Assembly (NCBI GenBank): GCA_000342265.1 | Contig: CP004348.1 | Coordinates: forward strand, 1,736,001 to 1,800,000 | DNA: 64,000 bases | From: a beta proteobacterium CB | Lineage (GTDB): Bacteria; Pseudomonadota; Gammaproteobacteria; Burkholderiales; Burkholderiaceae | Direction of reading: 5' to 3' | In this document: one piece after another, positions 1 to 10,327 of the stretch | How positions within the stretch are numbered: the first letter of the stretch is position 1 | Layout: every line of letters begins with the position of its first letter | The notes under the pieces: generated by a model | Databases searched by the model: none | What the model was told of the DNA's origin: nothing | Seen by the model: only the letters and a program-made list of their open reading frames with translations | Translations under genes and position numbers: made by a program

Positions 1-1016
<1,016 letters not shown>

Positions 1017-1027
1017 TTAGGTACCGA

Positions 1028-1318
1028 TTACTTCTGTACAACAGCCATGATGTCTTCTTCGCGCATTACGAGAAGCTCGTCGCTGCCGACCTTAACTGTT
1101 TGACCTGCATATTTGCCGAATAACACGCGATCGCCAACTTTGACGTCTGGTGCATTCAATTTGCCGCTGTCATCACGTTTGCCTGGACCAACTGCCAATA
1201 CTTCGCCTTGATCTGGCTTTTCAGCAGCAGCGTCCGGAATGATGATTCCAGAGGCAGTTTTTGATTCTTGATCTAAACGTTTAATGATTACGCGATCATG
1301 TAAAGGACGCAGATTCAT
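1028..1318 (-). CDS. groES: Co-chaperonin GroES
   Basis: A 96-residue protein beginning [16 protein letters not shown] and ending with the [10 protein letters not shown] typical of GroES. The mobile-loop region is [17 protein letters not shown] (about residues 19-35). It is the heptameric lid of GroEL and is the first gene of the groESL operon. The 5' leader (1319-1427) follows a promoter that carries a CIRCE operator. Length and sequence are ordinary for betaproteobacteria. Confidence 0.98.
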   Translation of the reverse strand: MNLRPLHDRVIIKRLDQESKTASGIIIPDAAAEKPDQGEVLAVGPGKRDDSGKLNAPDVKVGDRVLFGKYAGQTVKVGSDELLVMREEDIMAVVQK

Positions 1319-1427
1319 TCCTTCTCCTATGTTAGTAAGTGTTAACTAATTAAAAAACCGATATAAATCAATGTATTGCAATCTCTTAACACGAAGGCAA
1401 CAAGCTTTTCAGCTGAAAAAGCCTGTT

Positions 1428-1454
1428 TTAGCACTCGCGTGTAGGGAGTGCTGA
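1428..1454 (-). promoter_or_regulatory. CIRCE operator (HrcA binding site) of groESL
   Basis: The plus strand reads TTAGCACTC, nine bases, then GAGTGCTGA. This matches the CIRCE consensus TTAGCACTC-N9-GAGTGCTAA with one mismatch. CIRCE is the operator of the HrcA repressor, known to control groE in many bacteria including Burkholderiales. It lies about 110 bp upstream of groES and its edge touches the -10 element, so bound HrcA would block transcription. No hrcA gene is in the window. Confidence 0.93.
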
Positions 1455-1484
1455 TTATATAGGTCTGAAGCCGTGGATTTCAAG
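1454..1484 (-). promoter_or_regulatory. groESL promoter, overlapping sigma-32-like and sigma-70-like elements
   Basis: On the reverse strand a CTTGAAA box (1478-1484) precedes TATAAT (1454-1459), with an 18-bp spacer counted from TTGAAA. CTTGAAA is the sigma-32 -35 core, and CCTATATAA about 14 bp downstream resembles the sigma-32 -10. The same bases also read as a sigma-70 promoter. Dual positive (heat-shock sigma) and negative (HrcA) control is the likely arrangement; the sigma assignment is inferred. Confidence 0.7.
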
Positions 1485-1537
1485 GGCAAACCTGGAGAAT
1501 TTATTAACAACACCGCAATCCTGCAGCAAGGATTTGT

Positions 1538-1894
1538 CTACTTCAAAGCTTCTGCAACTCCCCTTTGTCTTTGCTCTTGCAAGACAGTCAAAAATCGCGT
1601 GGTTTTGATGGTCACCTCGTCCTGATATTGACTCTGTGTAATCGCCTTATTCTCAAGCAGCATTGCAGTCACCAACATCGAATCAATGTAATCTAAAAAA
1701 TCTCGATTTTCCGGGTAGTACTTTGTTACTAAGGCCTGAATTTCCCGAAGGGATGCAACCCGACTTTGATTTTTTGCTTCCGACTCATAGATCATGCGCC
1801 TTAACTGCTGACTAAGTAACTGATCCCGATCCTGCGCATGGGCAAAATGAAGTGTGCCCATCAGCGCAGCTGCAATTAATAGATTTCTCATCAT
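1538..1894 (-). CDS. Small secreted hypothetical protein
   Basis: A 118-residue protein with a clear Sec signal peptide: MMRNLL, a hydrophobic stretch, then AHA-Q around residue 20. The mature part is polar and helix-rich (QLLSQQLRRMIYESEAKNQSR...), with no motif I recognise. It probably acts in the periplasm. The second codon is also ATG, so the start could be 3 bases later. It follows the gene at 1925 by 30 bp in the same direction and may be co-transcribed with it. Function is unknown. Confidence 0.7.
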   Translation of the reverse strand: MMRNLLIAAALMGTLHFAHAQDRDQLLSQQLRRMIYESEAKNQSRVASLREIQALVTKYYPENRDFLDYIDSMLVTAMLLENKAITQSQYQDEVTIKTTRFLTVLQEQRQRGVAEALK

Positions 1895-1924
1895 GACTTT
1901 ATTTAACTATCAATCTAAATATTC

Positions 1925-2374
1925 TTAGGAGTCACTTTTATAAACTGGAATCTCATGCGCTCTAGCATCGATCTCCAGAGGAGCATTCCTATAACCCACC
2001 GTCATCACTTGATGAATGTATTGCTCTAGGAAGGAATCAATCGAGTCGTACTGCTCGTATTGCTGTACATGGCGAAACTCATGAGTTAGCAGGCGGATAT
2101 TTTCCATGCCACTGCGGATATAAACCCCGTATCCCAAGGTAAGACTTTTGATTTCATCACTCAATAATCCAAAGCTGTGAGCAATGGAGAGTAGCCCCTC
2201 ATCATCTGGGAGGGGAATTGACTCTACGAAGTCAATGCGAATGCGCTCTGGATGTTTGACACCCATTTCACGGGCCATTGACTGCATCCCAAAACCCAGC
2301 GGAGCCCCAGTTTGAAGAATGATCTCGGATTGTGACTTTGCCCAATCAATGGCTTTTATGGCTATGGAGTTCAT
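1925..2374 (-). CDS. Putative zinc-metalloprotease-like protein (HExxH)
   Basis: The key feature is LLTHEFRHVQQYE, an HExxH zinc-binding signature, followed about 30 residues later by an acidic stretch (APLEIDARAHE) that could supply the third ligand. This resembles small single-domain metallopeptidase-like proteins with HE-x-x-H-VQQ motifs. There is no signal peptide, so it is probably cytoplasmic. The open frame extends to a TTG at 2395; I prefer ATG at 2374, though GGAGG sits only one base upstream of it. The substrate is unknown and the enzyme activity is inferred from the motif only. Confidence 0.6.
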   Translation of the reverse strand: MNSIAIKAIDWAKSQSEIILQTGAPLGFGMQSMAREMGVKHPERIRIDFVESIPLPDDEGLLSIAHSFGLLSDEIKSLTLGYGVYIRSGMENIRLLTHEFRHVQQYEQYDSIDSFLEQYIHQVMTVGYRNAPLEIDARAHEIPVYKSDS

Positions 2375-2483
2375 GCCTCCAATGCTATTGGTCAAATATC
2401 AGATCGGAAAGGGGATTAACTCGTAATTCGGAGTTATTTAACAATAGTTAATATTTACCAAATGCGGTAGCCCCCCCACAAAC

Positions 2484-3889
<1,406 letters not shown>

Positions 3890-3896
3890 AAGCAGA

Positions 3897-3925
3897 ATAC
3901 TAATACTAGGGGGGAGTATATGCAA
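3897..3925 (-). promoter_or_regulatory. frmRA promoter with FrmR operator filling the spacer
   Basis: On the reverse strand TTGCAT (-35, 3920-3925) and TAGTAT (-10, 3897-3902) are separated by exactly 17 bp. The spacer is itself an inverted repeat: ATACT, A plus a run of six Gs, then AGTAT (plus-strand 3903-3919). A G/C tract flanked by AT-rich inverted arms is the operator style of CsoR/FrmR repressors. The operator therefore coincides with the spacer. The expected transcription start, about 6-7 bases past the -10, falls at 3890-3891, one or two bases before the frmR ATG. Confidence 0.75.
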
Positions 3926-4006
3926 GCCCCTTGAAAGCTTCTTTTGTAGAAGTGAAAAATTGTTGCCACCTGTAAGAGTTGTGCTTTCGATCAGCTCGGT
4001 ATCAAA

Positions 4007-4038
4007 AAAAACGCCTGATATTTTGAACCAGGCGTTTT
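4007..4038 (-). terminator. Rho-independent terminator of the liv-hydrolase operon
   Basis: A ten-base perfect stem (AAAACGCCTG / CAGGCGTTTT) with a 12-base loop. On the reverse strand it is followed by a run of T, and it lies just after the hydrolase stop at 4085. A shorter T-run exists on the other strand too. It ends the long reverse-strand transporter operon before the frmRA promoter. Confidence 0.85.
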
Positions 4039-4084
4039 AGTATTTTTTACAGCTTGATAGCTGAGGAAATTGGCAGCCAGTACA

Positions 4085-4903
4085 TCATGTCGCCCCTTCT
4101 TGACGGCTCAACCAGTCAGATAAAGCCTGATTAAATTTATCAGCCTGCTCCATCAAAAAGAAATGGCTGGCATTCTCAAAAATAATAGTTTCAGCTCCCG
4201 GAATTCCCGCACTCAGAATGGCCGTGGCAGTTAATGAGCAAATGGGGTCATTTTGACCCGCCATAATTAACGTGGGCTGGGATATCAAGCCAAGTTCATT
4301 GCTGGTGTCATGATTTTGACAGGCTTCATTTTGACGGATGTAGCAAGCTGGCAACCTTGTCTCACCACCAATCAGCACCTCAATCTTTTGAACCTGTTCT
4401 GATTTTTGATTAAAGAAATCGGCAGAGACAAAATTTTGCACGGAGTGGCGAGCATGATCAGCCCAATTCATACGCCATTCAAGTGCCTCTCGCATATTGA
4501 GCAAGACGCGTCTACCCAAAGGATCCAAAATAGCGAAAGAAGCACATAGCGTCAAAGAAGTAACGCGCTGTGGTGCAAGTAGTGCCATATGTTGAGCAAC
4601 AGCACCGCCCATCGAACGACCAACGACATGAGCAGCATCGATTTGCAGAAAATCCATCAAGCCCAAAGTATCCAAGGCCAGATCCTGGGTGCTAATTGGC
4701 TCATCCATTTGGGTGCTCTTACCGGCACCACGGTTATCAAATGCAATCACCCTAAAGTGATTCTTCAGAAGATTAATCTGATTTGTCCAGGCACTGTAGT
4801 CACCGGCTAGACCATGTATTAATACGACTGGCGCACCCTGACCAACATCCAAATAATTTAATTGGTATTGACCTATCTGAGCGACCTTTAAGATTTCCTC
4901 CAT
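4085..4903 (-). CDS. Alpha/beta hydrolase, last gene of the liv-type transporter operon
   Basis: A 272-residue alpha/beta hydrolase with the oxyanion segment VVLIHGLAGD, the nucleophile elbow GRSMGG (Ser97), acid Asp219 (AGQNDP) and His247 (NASHFF). The overall form resembles enol-lactone and ring-cleavage-product hydrolases such as 3-oxoadipate enol-lactonase. There is no signal peptide, so it is cytoplasmic. It starts 9 bp after livF, so it is co-transcribed with the transporter. It probably acts on the imported compound or a metabolite of it. The actual substrate cannot be read from the sequence. Confidence 0.85.
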   Translation of the reverse strand: MEEILKVAQIGQYQLNYLDVGQGAPVVLIHGLAGDYSAWTNQINLLKNHFRVIAFDNRGAGKSTQMDEPISTQDLALDTLGLMDFLQIDAAHVVGRSMGGAVAQHMALLAPQRVTSLTLCASFAILDPLGRRVLLNMREALEWRMNWADHARHSVQNFVSADFFNQKSEQVQKIEVLIGGETRLPACYIRQNEACQNHDTSNELGLISQPTLIMAGQNDPICSLTATAILSAGIPGAETIIFENASHFFLMEQADKFNQALSDWLSRQEGAT

Positions 4904-4912
4904 ACAGACCCC

Positions 4913-5632
4913 CTATTCAATGCCCAAATGACTTTGAAGTTGAGTCTGCTGCTCATTAAACAGATCTTTACTTCCAGAAAAAACTACCTTGCCCCCATTG
5001 AGCAAGACAACATCGTCAGCTACGCTCAGTGCAAGGCCTAAGTTCTGCTCCACAAGAACAATCGACATATAAGGCTTTAGAGAGGTAATGATGTTGCCAA
5101 CCTCTTTAACGATCTGGGGTGCCAAGCCTTCAGAGGGCTCATCCAACAGCAGCACCTTGGGGTTGGTCATCAGCGCCCTACCGATTGCAAGCATCTGCTG
5201 CTCACCGCCCGATAAGCTTCCGGCAACTTGATCCTGTCTTTCTTGAAGTCTGGGGAAAAACTGAAATACATCAGCCAAGTTCCATTGGCGAGCACTTCCA
5301 AAGCGAGGCGGCAGATAGGCAACCTCTAAGTTTTCTTTTACGGTCAAGCTTGGAAAAATGCGACGTCCCTGCGGAACAATACCAATTCCCGCGTGGCAGA
5401 TTTTTTCTGGGGAAAGTTTTTGCAACTCAAGACCATCCAGCTCAATCAAGCCGGTACGGCTTTGCAAGAATCCAATAATCGAACTAATGCAAGTGGTCTT
5501 ACCTGCTCCGTTTCTCCCAAGCAATACAAGGGCCGTGTCTCTTCGGAGCTCAAATGACACGTCGTAAAGAATGTGACTATCGCCATAAAAAGCGTTTAGC
5601 TTCTCAAGCTTCAATATGGATTTATTGGCCAA
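4913..5632 (-). CDS. livF: Branched-chain amino-acid-type ABC transporter ATPase (LivF-like)
   Basis: A 239-residue ABC ATPase with Walker A GRNGAGKTT, signature LSGGEQQ and Walker B VLLLDEP, followed by the LivF-typical SEGLAPQIVKEV. It is one of two nucleotide-binding subunits of a HAAT-family importer and acts on the inner face of the cytoplasmic membrane. Its start overlaps the end of livG by 11 bp, indicating translational coupling. HAAT systems import leucine-type amino acids but also amides, urea and aromatic acids, so the label gives the family and not the substrate. Confidence 0.9.
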   Translation of the reverse strand: MANKSILKLEKLNAFYGDSHILYDVSFELRRDTALVLLGRNGAGKTTCISSIIGFLQSRTGLIELDGLELQKLSPEKICHAGIGIVPQGRRIFPSLTVKENLEVAYLPPRFGSARQWNLADVFQFFPRLQERQDQVAGSLSGGEQQMLAIGRALMTNPKVLLLDEPSEGLAPQIVKEVGNIITSLKPYMSIVLVEQNLGLALSVADDVVLLNGGKVVFSGSKDLFNEQQTQLQSHLGIE

Positions 5633-6365
5633 GATAAATCTCCTTGGTCCGAGGATCGCTCACCACTTCTTGGCGTGTACCGCTAGTAATCACTTCGCCG
5701 TAATGAAGTAAGGTAATCCGGTCTGCAAATGCCAAAGCAACTTCCATGTCATGCTCAATCATGAGGATAGTAATTTTTCGATCAATTTGCTTGAGCAAAT
5801 CCGTGATGGTCTCTCGCTCTTCAGTTGACAATCCAGCCAGAGGCTCATCTAGCAATAAAATTTTTGGATTTTGAGCAAGCGCCATTGCAATCTCAAGCCG
5901 ACGCTTTTCTCCATAAGATGTTTGCTCCAGCGGAAGATGCGCTTTAGAGCCTAGACCGACCAATTGAAGTACTTCTAAAGCCTTCTGATCCAACGCCGCT
6001 TGGGAAGCAAAGGAGCCCCAGCACTTCCAACGAAGAGGGAGTTTTCCTAGCAGTGCTAGCTTGACATTCGAGAGCAGGTTGTCCTTGCCAAATAAAGTCA
6101 GGATTTGGTATGTTCTAGCTAGATCCAGTTGGGCGCGCTTAGCAGTTGGTAATTTAGTAACATTTTTTCCGGCAAGCGTAATGCTCCCTGAATCAGAAAG
6201 TAAGTCACCAGCAATCAAATTAAAGAGTGTTGTCTTGCCAGCGCCATTGGGCCCAATAAGCAAGTGCCTTTCGCCTGCATTCACAGTCAGATTAACGCCT
6301 TTGGTTACTCGTAAGCCACCAAAAGATTTCGTTAAATTATTTACCTCAAGAATAGGGCTCATCAT
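5622..6365 (-). CDS. livG: Branched-chain amino-acid-type ABC transporter ATPase (LivG-like)
   Basis: A 247-residue ABC ATPase with Walker A GPNGAGKTT, signature SYGEKRRLEIAMAL, Walker B ILLLDEPLAGLS and the LivG-type C-terminus. It pairs with LivF. The frame opens with two consecutive ATG codons (6365 and 6362), and either could be used. It lies one base from livM. The signature has SYGE instead of LSGG, a common variant in LivG proteins. Confidence 0.9.
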   Translation of the reverse strand: MMSPILEVNNLTKSFGGLRVTKGVNLTVNAGERHLLIGPNGAGKTTLFNLIAGDLLSDSGSITLAGKNVTKLPTAKRAQLDLARTYQILTLFGKDNLLSNVKLALLGKLPLRWKCWGSFASQAALDQKALEVLQLVGLGSKAHLPLEQTSYGEKRRLEIAMALAQNPKILLLDEPLAGLSTEERETITDLLKQIDRKITILMIEHDMEVALAFADRITLLHYGEVITSGTRQEVVSDPRTKEIYLGQ

Positions 6366-6366
6366 T

Positions 6367-7302
6367 TCATTTGGAAGAAGTCAGAGAATTTTTAATACGT
6401 TCAAGACCAGCCATAATGCCGCCCGGAATAAACATCACAATTAGGATGAATACAAAACCTAGCAAAGTGACCCAGTGGTCAATGTACTGACTAGCGACGT
6501 TCTTCAACAGCAGCACCAACGCTGCGCCAATCACCGGCCCCGCTAGTGTTCCTGCGCCACCAGCAATCACCATCAACAACATCTCAGCTGAGTTAGCTAA
6601 GGAAAGGCTATGGGGACTAATGAACTGGTGATAGTAGACATATAAGATTCCACCAATAGAACCAAAGAAACCGCAGGCAGTAAACGTCATCCAACGTATA
6701 AACCAAACATTAAATCCCAGGGCGCTCATGCGACGAGGTTGATCTTTAGTGCCGCGAATAGTTGCACCAAACGGCGAGTGAATCAAAACAGCAATCGCAA
6801 CCCAAACGATGAAGAATGCGATTAAGGTGAAATAATAAAAATCAACAGCTTCACCCAAATCAACTCCAAAAGGGCTTGGGCGAGTAAGTCCTGAGATACC
6901 GTTATCCCCTCCAGTAACGCCAGCCCAGCGATACGCTAAACCCCACAGAATTTGTCCAAATGCGAGAGTAATCATTAAGAAACTAATGCCCGTAGCGCGC
7001 AAGGCAATTAGTCCAAAGACTCCAGCAATCACTGTCGTACTCAGGATGGCGATAGCCGCTGAAGATGTGTGTGACCAGCCCAACTTCACCATCAACCAAC
7101 TACTAATATAAGCAGCCAAACCTAAATATCCAGCATGTCCCAATGATGTGAGTCCAGCGTACCCAACGAGCAGATTGAGGCTCATTGCAAAAATGGCGGC
7201 AATCAAAATTTGACTGGCTAAATTAGTGTAATAAGAGCCTCCAGAAATTGCAGGTAGTGCAATGAGGAGTAGCAATATGAAAGCTGAATAAAAACGGTTC
7301 AA
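6367..7302 (-). CDS. livM: ABC transporter permease (LivM-like)
   Basis: A 311-residue, strongly hydrophobic inner-membrane protein of about 8-10 helices. It shows the LivM core MSLNLLVGYAGLTSLGHAGYLGLAAY and the permease-ATPase contact region ATIRGTKDQPRRMSALGFN. It forms the translocation channel together with LivH. Its start overlaps livH by 4 bp (ATGA type), so the two subunits are translationally coupled. Confidence 0.9.
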   Translation of the reverse strand: MNRFYSAFILLLLIALPAISGGSYYTNLASQILIAAIFAMSLNLLVGYAGLTSLGHAGYLGLAAYISSWLMVKLGWSHTSSAAIAILSTTVIAGVFGLIALRATGISFLMITLAFGQILWGLAYRWAGVTGGDNGISGLTRPSPFGVDLGEAVDFYYFTLIAFFIVWVAIAVLIHSPFGATIRGTKDQPRRMSALGFNVWFIRWMTFTACGFFGSIGGILYVYYHQFISPHSLSLANSAEMLLMVIAGGAGTLAGPVIGAALVLLLKNVASQYIDHWVTLLGFVFILIVMFIPGGIMAGLERIKNSLTSSK

Positions 7303-8159
7303 GCGGTAATCTTTCCAAATAATCCACGCGGTCTAACGGCCAAAATAATCAGCATTGGCAAAAAGAGAATGATGTATGCCAAATCAGGAAATAGCACTTG
7401 ACCAAAGCTGTAGATAAAACCAATTAAAAAGCTGCCAATAAATGCGCCAGCAAGACTACCTAAGCCGCCCAAAATCACCACGACCAAGGCAAGCGGAAGC
7501 ATGTCTGCGTCTAGGCCTGGGTAGACCGACAAAATGGGTGCAGCAACAATACCGCCTAGCCCCGCTAATGCAGCGCCCAAGCAAAAGACAATTGAAAACA
7601 GCTTGGTTGCGGGAACGCCAATGCCCTGCGCCATCTGCCTATCATCAACGCTGGCACGAATCATGACGCCCAACTTGGTTTTTTCCAGTAAAACCCATAG
7701 CCCCAGCGCCACAACAATGCTGAAGACTACTACTGCAATTCGGTATATTGGAAATGTCAGACCCAATATCTCAACTCCACCCGCTAAAAAGCTAGGTGCG
7801 CTCACCGGTCTTGGATCGCCGCCCCAAAACCATAAGCTGCAATCCGCAATCACAAAGGCAACACCAAGGGTCGCCAAAACCTGAGACAAACTATTGCCAG
7901 CAAGGCGGCGCAATATCACGCGCTCGACAATGACCCCAAGAATTCCAATGGCCACGATAGAAGCCAGCATGGCTAAAAAGAAAGAGTGCCCAGCCTCGAC
8001 TACGCTTAAGCCCACATAGGCACCCAACATAAAGTAGGCGCCATGCGAAAGATTAGCAATGCGCATTAATCCGAAGATTAATGAAAAGCCTGCCGCTAAG
8101 GTGAAGAGGACTCCCCCTAGGGCTAGGCTATTAAGACTTTGAATTAACCAAAATGACAT
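7299..8159 (-). CDS. livH: ABC transporter permease (LivH-like)
   Basis: A 286-residue hydrophobic permease with the LivH landmarks LIFGLMRIANLSHGAYFMLGAY near the N-terminus and RASVDDRQMAQGIGVP in the coupling loop. It is the second channel subunit of the HAAT importer. It lies 10 bp after the binding-protein gene and overlaps livM by 4 bp. Length is typical for the family. Confidence 0.9.
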   Translation of the reverse strand: MSFWLIQSLNSLALGGVLFTLAAGFSLIFGLMRIANLSHGAYFMLGAYVGLSVVEAGHSFFLAMLASIVAIGILGVIVERVILRRLAGNSLSQVLATLGVAFVIADCSLWFWGGDPRPVSAPSFLAGGVEILGLTFPIYRIAVVVFSIVVALGLWVLLEKTKLGVMIRASVDDRQMAQGIGVPATKLFSIVFCLGAALAGLGGIVAAPILSVYPGLDADMLPLALVVVILGGLGSLAGAFIGSFLIGFIYSFGQVLFPDLAYIILFLPMLIILAVRPRGLFGKITA

Positions 8160-8169
8160 ATGCAGCGAA

Positions 8170-9417
8170 TTAGTTTTCTAGGTTATTGGCTGGCGGGTAA
8201 TCTCTCGAATAGACGGGATTAGATAAGAAGTCTTTCGCCTTGTATGTCCAGAATTGGCTCACTGCAGGATAAGTCTTCACAACCACGTTGCTGAGCTTGC
8301 CATCTTTTCTTTCTACCTTGCGAATGTAGATATCCATGATTGGATTACCCAAGGCATCCAGGGTTACTTTGCCCCTCGGATCATTTGGCAATTGAACCGC
8401 GCGCAATGCCGCCATGAATGCATTTTTATCTTCAATATTGCCCTTAACATCTTTGAGCGCCTGCTCAAGCATTAAAGCAGCTCCATATGCGCCCATAGAG
8501 TAGTAGCCAGGATCTTTCTTGTAAGCAGCATTGAAATCTTTAACAAACTTGGCGTTTGCCGCATTATTTAAATTAGCTGAATACCAACCAGTTGAAACAA
8601 TACCCAAAGCGTCATCACCCATAAATGGCAAGATACCCTCATCCACTGTGGTCATGGCGCCCAATAAAGGAATTTTTCCTTTAAGGCCATATTCACTGTA
8701 TTGCTTAACAAACTTAACGCCATTACCACCAGCAAAGGCCGCAAATACAGCATCAACGTTAGGCTTAATTTGACCCATGTAAGTGCCGTAGTCAGCTACG
8801 TTAAGAGGTGTCCATAATTTTTGAACCACTTTGCCACCATTATCTTCAAAGGTTCTTTGAAAGCCGGCAGCGATTTCGTGACCAAAAGCAAAATCATCGG
8901 CGATGATGGCGATGCGCTTGTACTTCAGTTCTTTAGCAGCATATTCACCCAGCGCATGACTTGGCTGAGCAGAACTACCAACGCCACGCACGAACCAAGG
9001 ATTTGGCTTACGCTGCGTTAAGTCTTCTGCGCCCGCTGAAGGGGAAATAACAGGAATGCCTACTTTTTTAATGTAGTCGTCTACAGCAATCGCCTCAAAA
9101 GCAGCCAGCGGTCCAATAATTACCTGAACCTTATCTTTTTCCACCAGCTCTTGTGTTTTGGTTTTAGTAACTGCAGGTTGCCCGGAGGTGTCAGCAACAA
9201 ATAACTCAACCTTGCGGCCAGCAATCGTGTTGTTGCGCTCCTTGAGGAAAAGATTGACCGCCTCTTCCATTTGCTTACCACCAGCAGCCAATGCGCCAGA
9301 TTTAATGGTTAAGAAGCCCACTCGAATGGGCGTGCTTTCTGCTGCATAGCTTGCAGAACTAAAGATTGCACTGGCTAACACAGCCACCATTGCCTTTTTA
9401 TGCATATTTTTTAGCAT
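8170..9417 (-). CDS. Periplasmic substrate-binding protein of HAAT ABC transporter (LivK-like)
   Basis: A 415-residue precursor with a Sec signal (MLKNMHKKAMVAVLASAIFSSASYA-A) and a type I periplasmic-binding fold (TPIRVGFLTIKSGALAAGGKQMEEAVNLFL... VQVIIGPLAAFEAIA ... VGIPVISPSAG). It is the first gene of the transporter operon, so it decides which substrate is taken up. It looks closer to binding proteins of aromatic-acid and other non-leucine HAAT systems than to E. coli LivJ/LivK, but this is an impression. An operator-like repeat lies 41-60 bp upstream of its start. Confidence 0.85.
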   Translation of the reverse strand: MLKNMHKKAMVAVLASAIFSSASYAAESTPIRVGFLTIKSGALAAGGKQMEEAVNLFLKERNNTIAGRKVELFVADTSGQPAVTKTKTQELVEKDKVQVIIGPLAAFEAIAVDDYIKKVGIPVISPSAGAEDLTQRKPNPWFVRGVGSSAQPSHALGEYAAKELKYKRIAIIADDFAFGHEIAAGFQRTFEDNGGKVVQKLWTPLNVADYGTYMGQIKPNVDAVFAAFAGGNGVKFVKQYSEYGLKGKIPLLGAMTTVDEGILPFMGDDALGIVSTGWYSANLNNAANAKFVKDFNAAYKKDPGYYSMGAYGAALMLEQALKDVKGNIEDKNAFMAALRAVQLPNDPRGKVTLDALGNPIMDIYIRKVERKDGKLSNVVVKTYPAVSQFWTYKAKDFLSNPVYSRDYPPANNLEN

Positions 9418-9457
9418 TTTGTCTCCTCACGGTTATTTTTTGGTCTTTTTTTAGGCC

Positions 9458-9477
9458 TTGTTGATATACTACAACAA
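9458..9477. promoter_or_regulatory. Inverted-repeat operator upstream of the liv-type operon, probable GntR site 1
   Basis: A perfect dyad TTGTTG-N8-CAACAA lies in the divergent region between the transporter operon and the GntR gene, 41-60 bp upstream of the transporter start. On the reverse strand its centre contains TAGTAT, which could serve as a -10. TTGT...ACAA arms fit operators of FadR/VanR-type GntR regulators. The neighbouring regulator is the obvious candidate, but binding is inferred. Confidence 0.6.
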
Positions 9478-9565
9478 ATATTTATTAAATAATTAATTTT
9501 TTGGTTAAATTTAAATATCAATAAAATCAATAACTTATATAAATCACTACACCCAAAAACCTTTT

Positions 9566-9595
9566 TTGTGATATCTTACGACAACAAATTATAGA
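9566..9595 (+). promoter_or_regulatory. Probable gntR promoter with operator site 2 in the spacer
   Basis: TTGTGA (9566-9571) and TATAGA (9590-9595) are spaced by 18 bp just upstream of the GntR start at 9617. The spacer carries ACAACAAAT (9581-9589), the same word as in site 1 (9471-9479), and both follow an ATAT..TAC segment. This repeated word suggests autoregulation by the GntR protein. Both promoter assignment and binding are inferences. Confidence 0.45.
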
Positions 9596-9616
9596 TTTAC
9601 TAAATATTCCACACAA

Positions 9617-10297
9617 ATGACCTCCATCATCTCTGAGCCCATTGAAGTTGACGGGCGCTTGCTCCGCGAGCGAGTGTACGAAGAGCTTCGTCACGACATC
9701 CTGACTTGCGAACTGATGCCAGGGGCTGAGATCCGTGAGGCTGAATTAGCCGCTCGCTTTGAAGTCAGCAAGTCACCGGTGCGCGATGCCCTGATTAGCT
9801 TGGAGCGCGAAGGCTTAGTCATCACCATCCCACGACAGGGTTATCGCGTCGCCCCTGTATCCATATCCGATATGTTGGATATGTTCCATTTACGAGCAGC
9901 TTTAGAGCGAGCGAGCATGGAGCGAATCATTCGCCATGCAAGTGATGAGCAATTACAAGCGCTCGATGTCTTTAAAACGCTTCATGAGTCTCAGTGGCCT
10001 GACGGCTTTGTCGGTTACAACAAAGCCTTTCATAGACGACTAGCCGAACTTAGCGGTAACCCACGCATGCGTGATCAATTAATCGATTTAATTGATCTCA
10101 TGGAGAGGGCTGTACAAATCAGCGTTAGCAATATGAATCACGGCAAGCCAGAAGCACTTGTTGTAGAGCATCAGCAAATTATCGATGTCATTCAGTCACG
10201 ATCCATCAAAGCAGCCCAACGCTTAGCCGAGCAGCATGTGCTCGCTGCAGGCAAAAGGGTTAGCAATGCTGTCTCGCGCGGAATGATCGTTAACTAA
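9617..10297 (+). CDS. GntR-family transcriptional regulator (FCD/FadR-VanR subfamily)
   Basis: A 226-residue regulator. The N-terminal winged helix spans about residues 14-80 (RERVYEELRHDILTCELMPGAEIREAELAARFEVSKSPVRDALISLEREGLV). The C-terminal all-helical FCD ligand domain contains FHLRAALE, FHRRLAELSGN and VVEHQQIIDVI with conserved His residues for a metal/ligand site. It diverges from the transporter operon and leads the co-directional catabolic genes from 10328. Such regulators usually repress the adjacent pathway until a carboxylate ligand binds. The ligand here is unknown. Confidence 0.9.
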   Translation: MTSIISEPIEVDGRLLRERVYEELRHDILTCELMPGAEIREAELAARFEVSKSPVRDALISLEREGLVITIPRQGYRVAPVSISDMLDMFHLRAALERASMERIIRHASDEQLQALDVFKTLHESQWPDGFVGYNKAFHRRLAELSGNPRMRDQLIDLIDLMERAVQISVSNMNHGKPEALVVEHQQIIDVIQSRSIKAAQRLAEQHVLAAGKRVSNAVSRGMIVN

Positions 10298-10327
10298 TTT
10301 TTAACTTATTTTTATACAAGGACTCTT

